Shown one piece after another: positions 8,007 to 16,228 of a stretch of DNA of 64,000 bases. This DNA is from Corallococcus silvisoli (GTDB lineage Bacteria > Myxococcota > Myxococcia > Myxococcales > Myxococcaceae), in assembly GCF_009909145.1 (NCBI RefSeq), contig NZ_JAAAPJ010000001.1, positions 1,178,001 to 1,242,000 on the forward strand. Direction: 5' to 3'. Position 1 is the stretch's first letter, and every line of letters starts with the position of its first letter. A program made the position numbers and the translations under genes. The notes under the pieces are model-generated. The model was given only the letters and a program-made list of their open reading frames with translations. It was not told the DNA's origin and ran no database searches.

Positions 8007-9748
8007 TTGCTGAGCGAGAAGCGGGTCTCGGCGAGGCCCTGCAGCCGTCTCCAGACGAAGCGGTTGAATGCCACGACGACCATGGACATGACGACGATGC
8101 TGGCCGCGAGCGCCGGGAAGTTGGCGGACGACGCCGCGGCGCTGATCTGCGCCCCCAGCCCCCTGGTGGTGAGCACCTCCCCTCGAAAGGTGACGTATTC
8201 GGCGACGATGCTGGCGTTCCAGGCTCCGCCCGCAGCGGTGATCCACCCCGTGACCAGATAGGGGAAGACCGCCGGGAAGTAGAGCGAGGTGAAGCGCTGC
8301 CACCGCCCCAGCCGGTAGCTCCGGGCCGCCTCACGGAGGTCCGCGGGCATGGCCATCGCGCCGGCGATGACGTTGAACAGGATGTACCACTGGGTCCCGA
8401 GCAGCATCAGCACCACGCTGCCCCAGCCCAGCGTGACGCCAGCGGCCTTCAGCGCGGCGATCACCACCGGGAAGAGCATGGGGGCGGGGAACGACGCCAC
8501 CACCTGCACCACGGGCTGCAGCAGGCGGGACAGCCGTGGGGAGAGGCCAATCGCCAGGCCCGCGGGGAGCGCCCAGAGCGTCCCCAACGCCGTGGAGAGC
8601 AGAACGCGCCCCAGCGTCAGCGCCGCTCCGGACGCGATGTGTCCCCAGCTCGCCACCGTCACGGGATGCAGGAGGATCACCAGCCGCACGACGCCATAGA
8701 GGAGGCCCGCGACCATGAACAGGTACAGCGCGCCGGACACGGCGCGGCCGACCCGGGCCACGCCGGGGTGCGGTGCGGGGTGGTGGGGGCCCTTGGGTAT
8801 CAGCCGGCGGGCGACAGCCCCGCTCAGGCGCCTGAGCCAGGACGCGAACCAGCGGATGAGCCGGGAGCGTCGCAGCCAGTCGAGGAACCAGGAGTGCATC
8901 TCCTCCGCCAGCCCGCCCTCCTCGACGCGGAACTTCTGGGCCCAGACCACCACCGGGCGCCAGAGGAGCTGATCCAGCACGACGATCATCACCACCATCG
9001 CGAGGACGGCCCACAGCATGGCGGCGGTGTTCCCCTGCGCGACCGCCACGCTCATGTACGAGCCCAGCCCGGGCAGGCGGAAGTCCTTGTCTCCCAGGAC
9101 GAAGGCCTCGCTGATCATCAGGAAGAACCACCCCCCCGCCATGCTCATCATGCTGTTCCACACCAGCCCAAGGGTGGCGAAGGGGAGCTCGACCCAGCGC
9201 AGCCGCTGCCACCGCGAGAAGCGGTAGACCTGCGCCACCTCGCGCTGGTCCAGCGGCACGGACTTCAGCGAGTAGTAGTAGCTGAACGTCATGTTCCAGG
9301 CCTGGCTGGTGAAGATCATCAGCACCGCGGCGAGCTCCAGCCCGACGTTGCTGGTGGGGAAGGCGCTGACCAGCGCGAGGACCAGGCCCGGCATGAACCC
9401 CAGCACCGGGATGCTCTGGAGGATGTCCAGCAGGGGAATGAGGGCGTGCTCCGCCAGCTTGTCCTTCGCGGCCCAGTATCCGTACACGAGCGTGAAGCCC
9501 AGTGAGAGGACGTACGCGATCATCCCTCGCGACAGGGAGAGCAGGGTGTAGCGGGGCAGGGCCCACGGGGTGAGTTCAATCCGCACGGTCGGCCGCAGAT
9601 GTCCCACCCACTCTCGTGACGTCTGGAAGACAGCGAGGGCAATGCCCGCCATGCCGACGAGGATGAGGACGTCAATCCATGGCAGCGGGAGGCGCGGCTC
9701 CGTGGCCCCCGTGGGACGGCCCCAGACGGAAGCGAGGAGGTGCCTCAA
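8003..9748 (-). CDS. ABC transporter permease, two permease domains fused
   Basis: The product has about 581 residues and two copies of the binding-protein-dependent permease fold in one chain. The first spans roughly residues 20-300 and contains LEAVLMIFTSQAWN-like and EVAQVYRFSRWQR loop motifs. The second spans roughly 345-580 and contains ADLREAARSYRLGRWQR. Each has the cytoplasmic EAA-like loop that contacts the ATPase, so one polypeptide replaces a dimer. The chosen start is a TTG at 9748 with GGGAGGGG eight bases upstream. The frame stays open to 9925, but that stretch is Arg/Gly-rich with no membrane segment. The gene is translationally coupled to the ATPase gene downstream. Substrate is unknown (nitrate/sulfonate/taurine type by family). 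Confidence 0.88.
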   Translation of the reverse strand: MRHLLASVWGRPTGATEPRLPLPWIDVLILVGMAGIALAVFQTSREWVGHLRPTVRIELTPWALPRYTLLSLSRGMIAYVLSLGFTLVYGYWAAKDKLAEHALIPLLDILQSIPVLGFMPGLVLALVSAFPTSNVGLELAAVLMIFTSQAWNMTFSYYYSLKSVPLDQREVAQVYRFSRWQRLRWVELPFATLGLVWNSMMSMAGGWFFLMISEAFVLGDKDFRLPGLGSYMSVAVAQGNTAAMLWAVLAMVVMIVVLDQLLWRPVVVWAQKFRVEEGGLAEEMHSWFLDWLRRSRLIRWFASWLRRLSGAVARRLIPKGPHHPAPHPGVARVGRAVSGALYLFMVAGLLYGVVRLVILLHPVTVASWGHIASGAALTLGRVLLSTALGTLWALPAGLAIGLSPRLSRLLQPVVQVVASFPAPMLFPVVIAALKAAGVTLGWGSVVLMLLGTQWYILFNVIAGAMAMPADLREAARSYRLGRWQRFTSLYFPAVFPYLVTGWITAAGGAWNASIVAEYVTFRGEVLTTRGLGAQISAAASSANFPALAASIVVMSMVVVAFNRFVWRRLQGLAETRFSLSK

Positions 9749-10080
9749 GGGCGCGCCCCTCCCGTGCTCGCGAAGACGCAGGCCGCGGCCTGAGGTGCTC
9801 TTCGGAAACAAACGGAAGGCAGGCGCATGGGGACCCCCGGTCGTGCTCCATGTGCCGATATCCCCCCCCACCCATCGATGCAAACGCGCCCGGGCGAAGT
9901 GTCGCCGAGTGCTCTTCCTGATCATCCAGTGCGCATCGCCACCGCCAGGGCCGCGGGCATCGGCTCCAGGAACCCGCCGCCAGCGCGAGGGGCTTCGACC
10001 TGGGCGTCCAGGTCACGCTCGTGGCGCATCGGAAGCGGGCCCGTTCGACAGCGTCGCGCGGACCGCTCACCGGCTCCGGC
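9749..10080. other. Intergenic region
   Basis: These 332 bp lie upstream of the ABC operon and downstream of a small minus-strand gene. They must contain the ABC promoter on the minus strand, but no clear -35/-10 pair could be picked. No convincing gene is seen on either strand. Confidence 0.4.
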
Positions 10081-10257
10081 TCACATCAGGGCTTTCACCT
10101 GACGCTGGAGGGCCTGCAACTGGTCGAGCTTCTCCCTCAGCTCGCCGCGCATCTCACGCTCGTCGGTGTGGAGGACCTCGTCGTGCAGCTCGTCGATGCT
10201 CTCGTCGAGGCACGTATGGAGGAGGCGGATCTGCTGCTGGGAGAGCTCCAGGACCAT
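10081..10257 (-). CDS. 58-residue coiled-coil protein
   Basis: A short frame begins at an ATG at 10257 with GAGAGGTG as ribosome site and ends at TGA 10081. The product starts MVLELSQQQIRLLHTCLDES and is almost wholly charged helix with heptad-like Leu spacing (LHDEV, LREKLDQLQALQRQV), ending KALM. It has no signal peptide or Cys pairs. Similar short acidic helical proteins are common in myxobacterial genomes, with no known function. It could be an oligomerising regulator. Codon use is GC-rich at third positions, which supports real coding. Confidence 0.65.
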   Translation of the reverse strand: MVLELSQQQIRLLHTCLDESIDELHDEVLHTDEREMRGELREKLDQLQALQRQVKALM

Positions 10258-10573
10258 GGGACACCTCTCGGTCAGCGCAACGGCGGTGGCACTTCACCCT
10301 CTCACCCGAGGGAACGGGTGCGAGAGCGCGCGCGTCAGGTCCGCTGGGGCGGTGCCGCTGCTCCGGGTCGGGTCTGGCGCGCAGGCAATCGCGGAACACG
10401 AGGAAGTGTAGTGCGCGTGTGCCCACCGCCCAGGGCCCCCCCGGGACATCGGGTGGCGAGGTGTTCGGTGCTCTACATCCGAGGCACCGCGCGGCCCCAC
10501 CGGGAGCCGCGCGGCCCGAGCTGCTGTCCGCGGTGGGGTGCCTGGGCCTCGGGCGCCACACCGCGGATGGGGA
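10258..10573. other. Intergenic region
   Basis: These 316 bp lie between the pyrophosphatase stop and the small coiled-coil gene. The right end holds a GC-rich hairpin (10528-10566) that probably ends pyrophosphatase transcription. The remainder presumably has the promoter of the 58-residue gene. No gene is seen. Confidence 0.4.
10528..10566 (-). terminator. Probable terminator after the pyrophosphatase gene
   Basis: Outer arms CCGCGG/CCGCGG and inner arms GGTGCC/GGCGCC (one G-U pair) can fold into a long GC-rich hairpin eight bases after the pyrophosphatase stop. No U-tract follows. Confidence 0.4.
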
Positions 10574-12652
10574 CTACCTGAGCGCGATGAGCGAGGCCAC
10601 GAGCAGCGAGACGACGCTCATGACCTTGATGAGGATGGCGACGCCAGGACCCGAGGTGTCCTTGAACGGGTCGCCCACCATGTCACCGACGACGGCGGCC
10701 TTGTGGACCTGCGAACCCTTCGCGTGGCCCGGCAGCTTGCCCTTCTCGATGTACTTCTTGGCGTTGTCCCACGCGCCGCCCGCATTGGCCATGTAGAGGG
10801 CCATCGTGGCGCCAACGACGAGCGCGCCGGCCAGCAGGCCCGCCAGCGCCGCGGGCCCCAGCACGTAGCCCACCAGCGGCGGGGCGACGACGGCGATGAC
10901 GCCCGGGAAGATCATCTCGCGCAGCGCGCTCTTGGTCGCGATGTCGACGATCTTCTTGGGGTCCGGGTCCGCCTTGAGCTCCATCAGCCCGGGAATCTCG
11001 CGGAACTGACGGCCAATCTCCTCGACGATGGCGCCGGCCGCGCGGCCCACGGCGAGCATGGTGGAGGCGCCCACCAGGAACGGGAGGATGGAGCCCAGCA
11101 GCAGGCCCACGATGACGCGCGGGTCGGTGAGCAGCAGGGTCATCTCCTGCAGGCCCGCGGCGACGCGCGTGTGGTTGACCTCCAGGTTGAACGCGGAGAA
11201 GAGCGCGATGACGGTGAGCGTCGCGGAGCCGATGGCGAAGCCCTTGCCAATGGCCGCCGTGGTGTTGCCCACCGCGTCCAGCTCATCGGTGATGGCGCGC
11301 ACTTCGGGGCCGAGCCCCGACATCTCGGAGATGCCGCCCGCGTTGTCGGAGATGGGGCCGTAGGCGTCCACCGTCATCACGACGGCCGTGCCGCCCAGCA
11401 TGCCCACGGCCGACAGCGCGATGCCGTACAGGCCGAGCGCCCGGTCCGCGATGTAGGCCACCAGGGCAATGGTGGCCATCGAGATTCCCACGCTCTCCAT
11501 GCCGACCGCGAGGCCGCGGATGAGGTTGGTGCCCGCGCCCGTGATGGAGGCCTCCGCGATGCGCTGCACCGGCCTGGACGACGTGTAGTAGTCCGTGACG
11601 AGGCCGATGATGGCGCCGCCGAAGGCACCCGCGGCCAGCGCCACCGTGATGGACTGCGACAGGCCGAACACGTTCATCATCACGAACGAAATGCCCACCA
11701 GGATGACCGGGGGCATGATGAGCGCGCTGCGCAGGACCTGCGCGGGGTTCATGTGCTTGAGGGCGCGCGCGATGAAGATGCTCAGCACGCTGACCACCAG
11801 GCCCACCGCCGACAGCACGAGCGGGAGCACCACGCCCGCCACCCGCGCGCCACCCGTCGCCGACGGGTCCACCACGAGGCGGGAGAGCTCCGAGGCATTG
11901 GCGGTGAGCGCCATGGCCATCGCGGCCACGATGGCCGCCACCATGGACTCGTAGATGTCGGCGCCCATGCCGGCCACGTCGCCCACGTTGTCGCCCACGT
12001 TGTCGGCGATGACGCCGGGGTTGCGCGGGTCGTCCTCGGGGATGTTCTCGATGACCTTGCCGGCGATGTCGGAGCCGACGTCGGCGGCCTTGGTGTAGAT
12101 GCCGCCGCCCACGCGCGCGAAGAGCGCGATGGAGCTCGCCCCCACGGCGAAGGAGTGGAGGATGGGGGAGATGTGCTCACTGCCCCGGAACACGTAGTAG
12201 ACGCCGCCCATCCCAAGCAGGCCCAGGCCGGCGACCGCCAGCCCCATCACCGCGCCGCCGTCCAGCGCGACCAGGAGCGCGTTCGGCTTCGAGCCGCTGC
12301 GCGCGGCCTGCGCGGTGCGCACGTTCGCGAACGTCGCGGCCTTCATGCCGATGTAGCCCGCGAGCAGGGACAGGAACGCGCCCAGCACGAAGCACGCGCT
12401 CGCCAGCCAACCCAGCGCCAGGCCGATGACCACCGCGAGGACCGCGCAGTAGATCGCGAGCACCTTGTACTCGCGGACGAGGAACGCCATCGCGCCTTCG
12501 CGGATGTAGCCCGCGATGCGGTTCATCGTCGCGTCGCCGTCCGGGAGGCCCTTGACGCGGAAGTAGAAGAACGCAGAGAAGAGCAGCCCGATGGCGCCGA
12601 TGACGCCCGGCGCGACTGCCCAGAAATTCGACTCGAGACTCGACAACTCCAT
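10574..12652 (-). CDS. hppA: Membrane-bound ion-pumping pyrophosphatase
   Basis: This 692-residue integral membrane enzyme hydrolyses pyrophosphate and pumps H+ or Na+. The family loops are all present: [20 protein letters not shown] followed by a Asn/Asp-rich [15 protein letters not shown] segment, [14 protein letters not shown], and near the C-terminus [14 protein letters not shown] and [16 protein letters not shown]. These form the Mg-PPi site. The [10 protein letters not shown] segment has Ala where K+-independent enzymes have Lys, so by established rules it is the K+-dependent type. About 16 membrane helices are expected. The start ATG at 12652 has GGGAGG with 5-base spacing; an upstream GTG at 12712 would add a non-membrane Arg-rich tail. 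Confidence 0.95.
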   Translation of the reverse strand: MELSSLESNFWAVAPGVIGAIGLLFSAFFYFRVKGLPDGDATMNRIAGYIREGAMAFLVREYKVLAIYCAVLAVVIGLALGWLASACFVLGAFLSLLAGYIGMKAATFANVRTAQAARSGSKPNALLVALDGGAVMGLAVAGLGLLGMGGVYYVFRGSEHISPILHSFAVGASSIALFARVGGGIYTKAADVGSDIAGKVIENIPEDDPRNPGVIADNVGDNVGDVAGMGADIYESMVAAIVAAMAMALTANASELSRLVVDPSATGGARVAGVVLPLVLSAVGLVVSVLSIFIARALKHMNPAQVLRSALIMPPVILVGISFVMMNVFGLSQSITVALAAGAFGGAIIGLVTDYYTSSRPVQRIAEASITGAGTNLIRGLAVGMESVGISMATIALVAYIADRALGLYGIALSAVGMLGGTAVVMTVDAYGPISDNAGGISEMSGLGPEVRAITDELDAVGNTTAAIGKGFAIGSATLTVIALFSAFNLEVNHTRVAAGLQEMTLLLTDPRVIVGLLLGSILPFLVGASTMLAVGRAAGAIVEEIGRQFREIPGLMELKADPDPKKIVDIATKSALREMIFPGVIAVVAPPLVGYVLGPAALAGLLAGALVVGATMALYMANAGGAWDNAKKYIEKGKLPGHAKGSQVHKAAVVGDMVGDPFKDTSGPGVAILIKVMSVVSLLVASLIALR

Positions 12653-13005
12653 CCATTCCTCCCGAGCAGTTCCGGGGGCCTGACCTCTCCCTCCGCGTCG
12701 CTCGTGTGCCACGAAAATTGTACGGAGGGCGTATACGTGATTTCAGGGCAAGCGGGGAGCCTCTTCGGAGCGCCCCGGCTGGACGGCTCGGCCTGTCGAG
12801 GGAGGGGACGGGTGTGCCACGGCTCCGGCCGCCAGGAGGGCTCCCAAGAGGGGACGCCCCCTCGGAAACGGACAGGCCTGGCGGGAATTGCTGGTCTCTG
12901 ACGTCACCTTGAGCGAAGTCCACGCCCGGTGACTGTTTCGCGAGTTCCAGCGCTACTACAACGCGCGCCGGACGCTCGGGTCGACACCCGGCGCGAATCC
13001 ACCGC
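12653..13005. other. Intergenic region with possible transposase remnant
   Basis: These 353 bp lie between pyrophosphatase and the Sel1 gene. A TACAAT hexamer (minus strand, 12717-12722) is a candidate -10 for the pyrophosphatase. Near 12941-13000 the plus strand reads REFQRYYNARRTLGSTPGAN, reminiscent of the end of an IS3/IS481-type integrase core, but no other part of such a gene is found. Confidence 0.4.
12717..12722 (-). promoter_or_regulatory. Candidate -10 hexamer for the pyrophosphatase gene
   Basis: On the minus strand TACAAT lies 65 bp upstream of the chosen ATG, in an AT-richer patch. It differs by one base from the TATAAT consensus. No good -35 is visible at the usual distance, so the call is weak. 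Confidence 0.3.
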
Positions 13006-13764
13006 TCAAGGATTGGCGGGCGCGTCGTGGATGGCGTGCTCGAGGTCCCGGATCAGCTCCGCGGCCTTCTCCGGGTCGACCGCGAGGCCCAGCTCCCCTT
13101 GCTGGTACGCCATGGCGAGCGCCTGGATGGACTCGGGATGATCCAGCTCCGCGGCCTCGGTGTAGCAATCCAGCGCCTTGCGCTCGTCCATCGCGACCCC
13201 GGCTCCTGAACGGTACGCGTTGCCAAGGACGAACAAGGCCGCTGGCAGGTGCTGGTCGGCCGCGCGGCGCAGCCAGGGGATGGCCTCGCTCAAGGAATGC
13301 CCTGGCACCCCCGGCGTGCGGTACAGCACGCCGAGGTAATAGGCCGCGGCGGGGTCTCCTGCCTCCGCCGCCGCCTGGAGCCATCGGCTGGCTTCCGATG
13401 GCTCCTTCGCGATGCCGCCTCGACCGCGCAGCAGCGCCTTTCCAAGAACGCGCTGAGCCGTCCGGTCCCCCGCCTCCGCCGCACGGCGCAGGTACGGCAG
13501 CCCCTCCGCGGGAGGGACCCCCGCCGCGCCGTCCAAGGTCGCCTCTCCGATCATCAGGTTCGCGCGGGGCCGCCCTGCCAGGGCCAGCAGGTGCAGCTCC
13601 CACTTCGCCCCCCGGTCATGGCCGGCATAGGCCCTGGCGCCGAGCGCGGTGATGCGGGAGGGCTCGCGCCCGGCGCGAACCAGGACGACGGCGCAGAGGG
13701 CGACGCAGAGGACGAGGAGCGCCGCCGCGAGGGTCGCCGCGGCGGCGATGGGACGCTTCAGCAT
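13006..13764 (-). CDS. Sel1-repeat protein with N-terminal membrane anchor
   Basis: The protein has 252 residues. Residues 7-30 form a hydrophobic helix (AAAATLAAALLVLCVALCAV), acting as signal or anchor. From about residue 65 there are four to five Sel1-like repeats, with units such as GLPYLRRAAEAGDRTAQRVLG, SEASRWLQAAAEAGDPAAAYYLG, AIPWLRRAADQHLPAALFVLG and ALDCYTEAAELDHPESIQALA. These alpha-solenoids mediate protein-protein contacts, often in envelope or signalling complexes. Only 16 bp separate it from the nucleotidase gene upstream on the same strand, so the two are likely one operon. Partner unknown. Confidence 0.85.
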   Translation of the reverse strand: MLKRPIAAAATLAAALLVLCVALCAVVLVRAGREPSRITALGARAYAGHDRGAKWELHLLALAGRPRANLMIGEATLDGAAGVPPAEGLPYLRRAAEAGDRTAQRVLGKALLRGRGGIAKEPSEASRWLQAAAEAGDPAAAYYLGVLYRTPGVPGHSLSEAIPWLRRAADQHLPAALFVLGNAYRSGAGVAMDERKALDCYTEAAELDHPESIQALAMAYQQGELGLAVDPEKAAELIRDLEHAIHDAPANP

Positions 13765-13780
13765 GGTCGGTTCCCGAGGT

Positions 13781-15916
13781 CTACTTGCTCAGGTCGATGG
13801 CGTAGAGCGCCATGCCCTTGCCGGTGCCATCGTCCGCGTTCAACACGGAGATGTTGTTCAGGCCCGCGGCCTGCGCGACGTCGAGCTTGCCCTGCGCCGA
13901 GGCGAACGTGACGGGGCCCGCGGTGGTCACCTGCGTGAAGCGCCAGCTTCGGGCCGCGCCGTTGGCCACGCGCGTGAGGTTCTTCGCCTCCTTGACGTAG
14001 TTGATGAGGACGTCGCGGTTGGCGTCGGGCGACGCGAGGATGATGTTGCTGCCATCGAGGCCCGGGAAGCCGCCACCGCCGCTGGCGCGGTAGTTGTTGG
14101 TGGCGACGATGAACTCCTGGCCCTCGCTGACCGCCGTCCCCTTGTAGGAGAGGTTCTTGATGCGGTCGCCGACGTCCTGGGTGACGTCGATCTCGTACTG
14201 GATGTCCGCCGTCGTCGGCATGTCGAAGTTGTAGCCGGGGAAGGTGCTGATGAGGCTCTGGGCCGCGGGCTTGGTCGGGTCGATCTTGTTGAACCGGGTG
14301 GTCGCCATCTCCAGCCAGGCCTTCAGGCCGGCGCCCGTGACCTTCACCGCGTAGAGCGTGTTGGGGTACAGGTAGAGGTCCGCCGCGTTGTTGATGGCCA
14401 GGTTGCCCGCCGCCACGTCGGTGAAGTCCCCACCGCCGCCGAAGCCGCTCTTGAAGGGCGCGCTGACGGAGATGACGGGCAGCGCGGCGTACTGCGGCAG
14501 GTTGTTCTTGACGTACTGGTCCACATACGCGGCCTGGGCCTGGTTGACGATCTGCACGGCGCCCACTTCACCCACGTCCGCGAAGTAGGTGGTCATGCGG
14601 AAGTCCGACGCGCCAATCGCCGTCTTCACGTAGGTGATGGTGCCCTCGTGCTCGGTCCGTACGAGCGCCGCGATGGCGGGCTCGACGTCCACGTACGTCT
14701 TGTCCGCGAACTGGGTGGAGCGCGCCTCGACCCGGGTCTTCGTCTTGTCGATGGACCAACGCGTGCCATCGAAGGTCAGCTGGAGCGCGATGACGCCCAG
14801 GTGCTTGCCCCAGAAGTTCGCCATCACCGCGGGGACGCCGTTGACCGTGCCCGCCTTCTTGTCCACGCCGGGCAGGTTGAACTGCGCCTGCGTGGAGGCG
14901 GCGTCGGGGAACACCTGGTGCGAGTGGCCCAGCAGCAGCGCGTCCACGCCGGGGACCTGCGACAGGTGGTAGCTGCCGTTCTCCATGGTGGGCGAGTAGG
15001 TCCGGTCATCGAGGCCGCCGTGCGAGATGGCCACGATGATGTCCGCGCCCTTGCTCTTCATCTCGGGCACGTACTTCTCGGCGGTCTCCTTCAGCCCCGC
15101 GGTGTAGACCTTGCCCTCCAGCCAGCGCTTGTCCCAGTTCATGATCGCGGGAGGCGTGAAGGCGATGAAGCCCACCTTGACCTTCGCGGCGACCTCCTTG
15201 CCCGACGGGTCGATGGCCGTGACGGCCTTCTCGATGAGGGTGTAGGGCTGGAAGAGCGGCTTCTCCGTCTTCGCGCTGAGCACGTTGGCGAGCACGATGG
15301 GGAAGCGCGGACCCGCGCACTTCGTCGCGCTGGGGTTGGGCGTACCATTCACCTCGAAGCGGCTGCCGGTGACCTGGCTGAGGAAGTCGAGGCCGTAGTT
15401 GAACTCGTGATTTCCGACGCCGGCCACGTCGTAGTTGAGCGCGTTCATGACCTTGTACATCGCGAGGGTCTGATCGCAGCGAAGGGGCTGGACCAGGGCC
15501 TGGAAGTCCGAAAGGACCGTCCCCTGGATGGTGTCGCCGTTGTCGACCAGGAGGGAGTTGCGGAACTCCATCCGCGCCGCCTTGATCAAGGTGGCGAGCC
15601 GCTCGAACCCGAGGCTCTTGTCCTCGGCCAGCTTGTAGTAGTCGTAGCTGCGGATGTTGGTGTGCAGGTCCGTGGACTCGAGCAGCGCGAGCTCCGCGGT
15701 GGTGCCGACGGCCGTGGGCTGCGTGGGCAGCGTGCCCGGCTGGCCCTCGGGGCCGGTGGGTCCAGCAGGTCCAGCAGGGCCCTGGGCACCGTCTTCACCG
15801 GCGGGGCCCGGGGAGCCGTTTCCGCCGGCAGGGCCCTGGGGGCCCTCGCACGCGGAAAGGGTCATGGCGCTCGCCAGCAGCATGGCGGCGGTGGAGCGCG
15901 AGAGCTTCGCAATCAT
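13781..15916 (-). CDS. 5'-nucleotidase / cyclic-nucleotide phosphodiesterase lipoprotein with collagen-like linker
   Basis: The protein has 711 residues. A signal peptide ends in the lipobox LSAC (Cys23). Residues 25-61 are Gly-X-Y collagen-like repeats such as GPQGPAG and GPAGPAGPTGPEG, probably a rigid stalk on the outer surface. The metallophosphatase domain follows, with STDLHTN (Asp83, His85), NGDTIQG (Asp128) and GNHEFNYG (168-175), then HGGLDDRTY and GHSHQVFP. The C-terminal 5'-nucleotidase domain (about 440-650) has the substrate-binding loops GGGGDFTDVAAGNLAINN and ATNNYRASGGGGFPG. It would release nucleosides and phosphate from extracellular nucleotides. The Sel1 gene follows in the same operon. 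Confidence 0.92.
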   Translation of the reverse strand: MIAKLSRSTAAMLLASAMTLSACEGPQGPAGGNGSPGPAGEDGAQGPAGPAGPTGPEGQPGTLPTQPTAVGTTAELALLESTDLHTNIRSYDYYKLAEDKSLGFERLATLIKAARMEFRNSLLVDNGDTIQGTVLSDFQALVQPLRCDQTLAMYKVMNALNYDVAGVGNHEFNYGLDFLSQVTGSRFEVNGTPNPSATKCAGPRFPIVLANVLSAKTEKPLFQPYTLIEKAVTAIDPSGKEVAAKVKVGFIAFTPPAIMNWDKRWLEGKVYTAGLKETAEKYVPEMKSKGADIIVAISHGGLDDRTYSPTMENGSYHLSQVPGVDALLLGHSHQVFPDAASTQAQFNLPGVDKKAGTVNGVPAVMANFWGKHLGVIALQLTFDGTRWSIDKTKTRVEARSTQFADKTYVDVEPAIAALVRTEHEGTITYVKTAIGASDFRMTTYFADVGEVGAVQIVNQAQAAYVDQYVKNNLPQYAALPVISVSAPFKSGFGGGGDFTDVAAGNLAINNAADLYLYPNTLYAVKVTGAGLKAWLEMATTRFNKIDPTKPAAQSLISTFPGYNFDMPTTADIQYEIDVTQDVGDRIKNLSYKGTAVSEGQEFIVATNNYRASGGGGFPGLDGSNIILASPDANRDVLINYVKEAKNLTRVANGAARSWRFTQVTTAGPVTFASAQGKLDVAQAAGLNNISVLNADDGTGKGMALYAIDLSK

Positions 15917-16228
15917 CGAGGGAGGTCTCCGCCGGAGCGCTGAGGAGAGGAGGCTCCGGTGCGCGGGACTCTCGGTGACTCGTGAAACAACGCGCTGCGG
16001 GTTGTGTCACACCTTCATCGCGCCGCGCTCGAAATCGCGCGATTTCACGAGCGCGTGACCCTGGCTCCACGCCTCGGTCGCGGACGGGTGTGAAGAAAGG
16101 CGCACGGCGCGTCCGGGACCGGCGGGAAGCGGACGAAGCCCCGCCGGGTTCGCCGCGGTGTGTCGCTCCACCTCCAGGCAAGTTGAAGGCGGAGCGCGAG
16201 CGTGGGGACGAGTAAGATAGCGGGCACC
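15917..16228. other. Divergent intergenic region with long palindrome
   Basis: These 312 bp contain the promoters of the nucleotidase (minus) and the Cys-rich lipoprotein (plus). The main visible structure is the palindrome at 16024-16055. No gene was seen. Confidence 0.45.
16024..16055. promoter_or_regulatory. Long inverted repeat in divergent promoter region
   Basis: GAAATCGCGCGATTTC (16031-16046) is a perfect 16-bp palindrome. It is extended by GCGCTC on the left and GAGCGC on the right with a two-base AC bulge, giving about 14 paired bases per arm. It lies between two divergent genes, so an operator for a dimeric regulator is more likely than a terminator (no T-run). Confidence 0.45.

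Noticed and set aside
10538..12901. Very long plus-strand open frame (787 codons) over the pyrophosphatase
   Set aside because: It is antisense to a gene with clear family motifs; its translation is Arg/His/Asp-rich, typical of GC-rich shadow frames.
13649..15943. Long plus-strand frame (764 codons) over the nucleotidase
   Set aside because: Antisense shadow of the lipoprotein nucleotidase; no domain pattern and no credible start.
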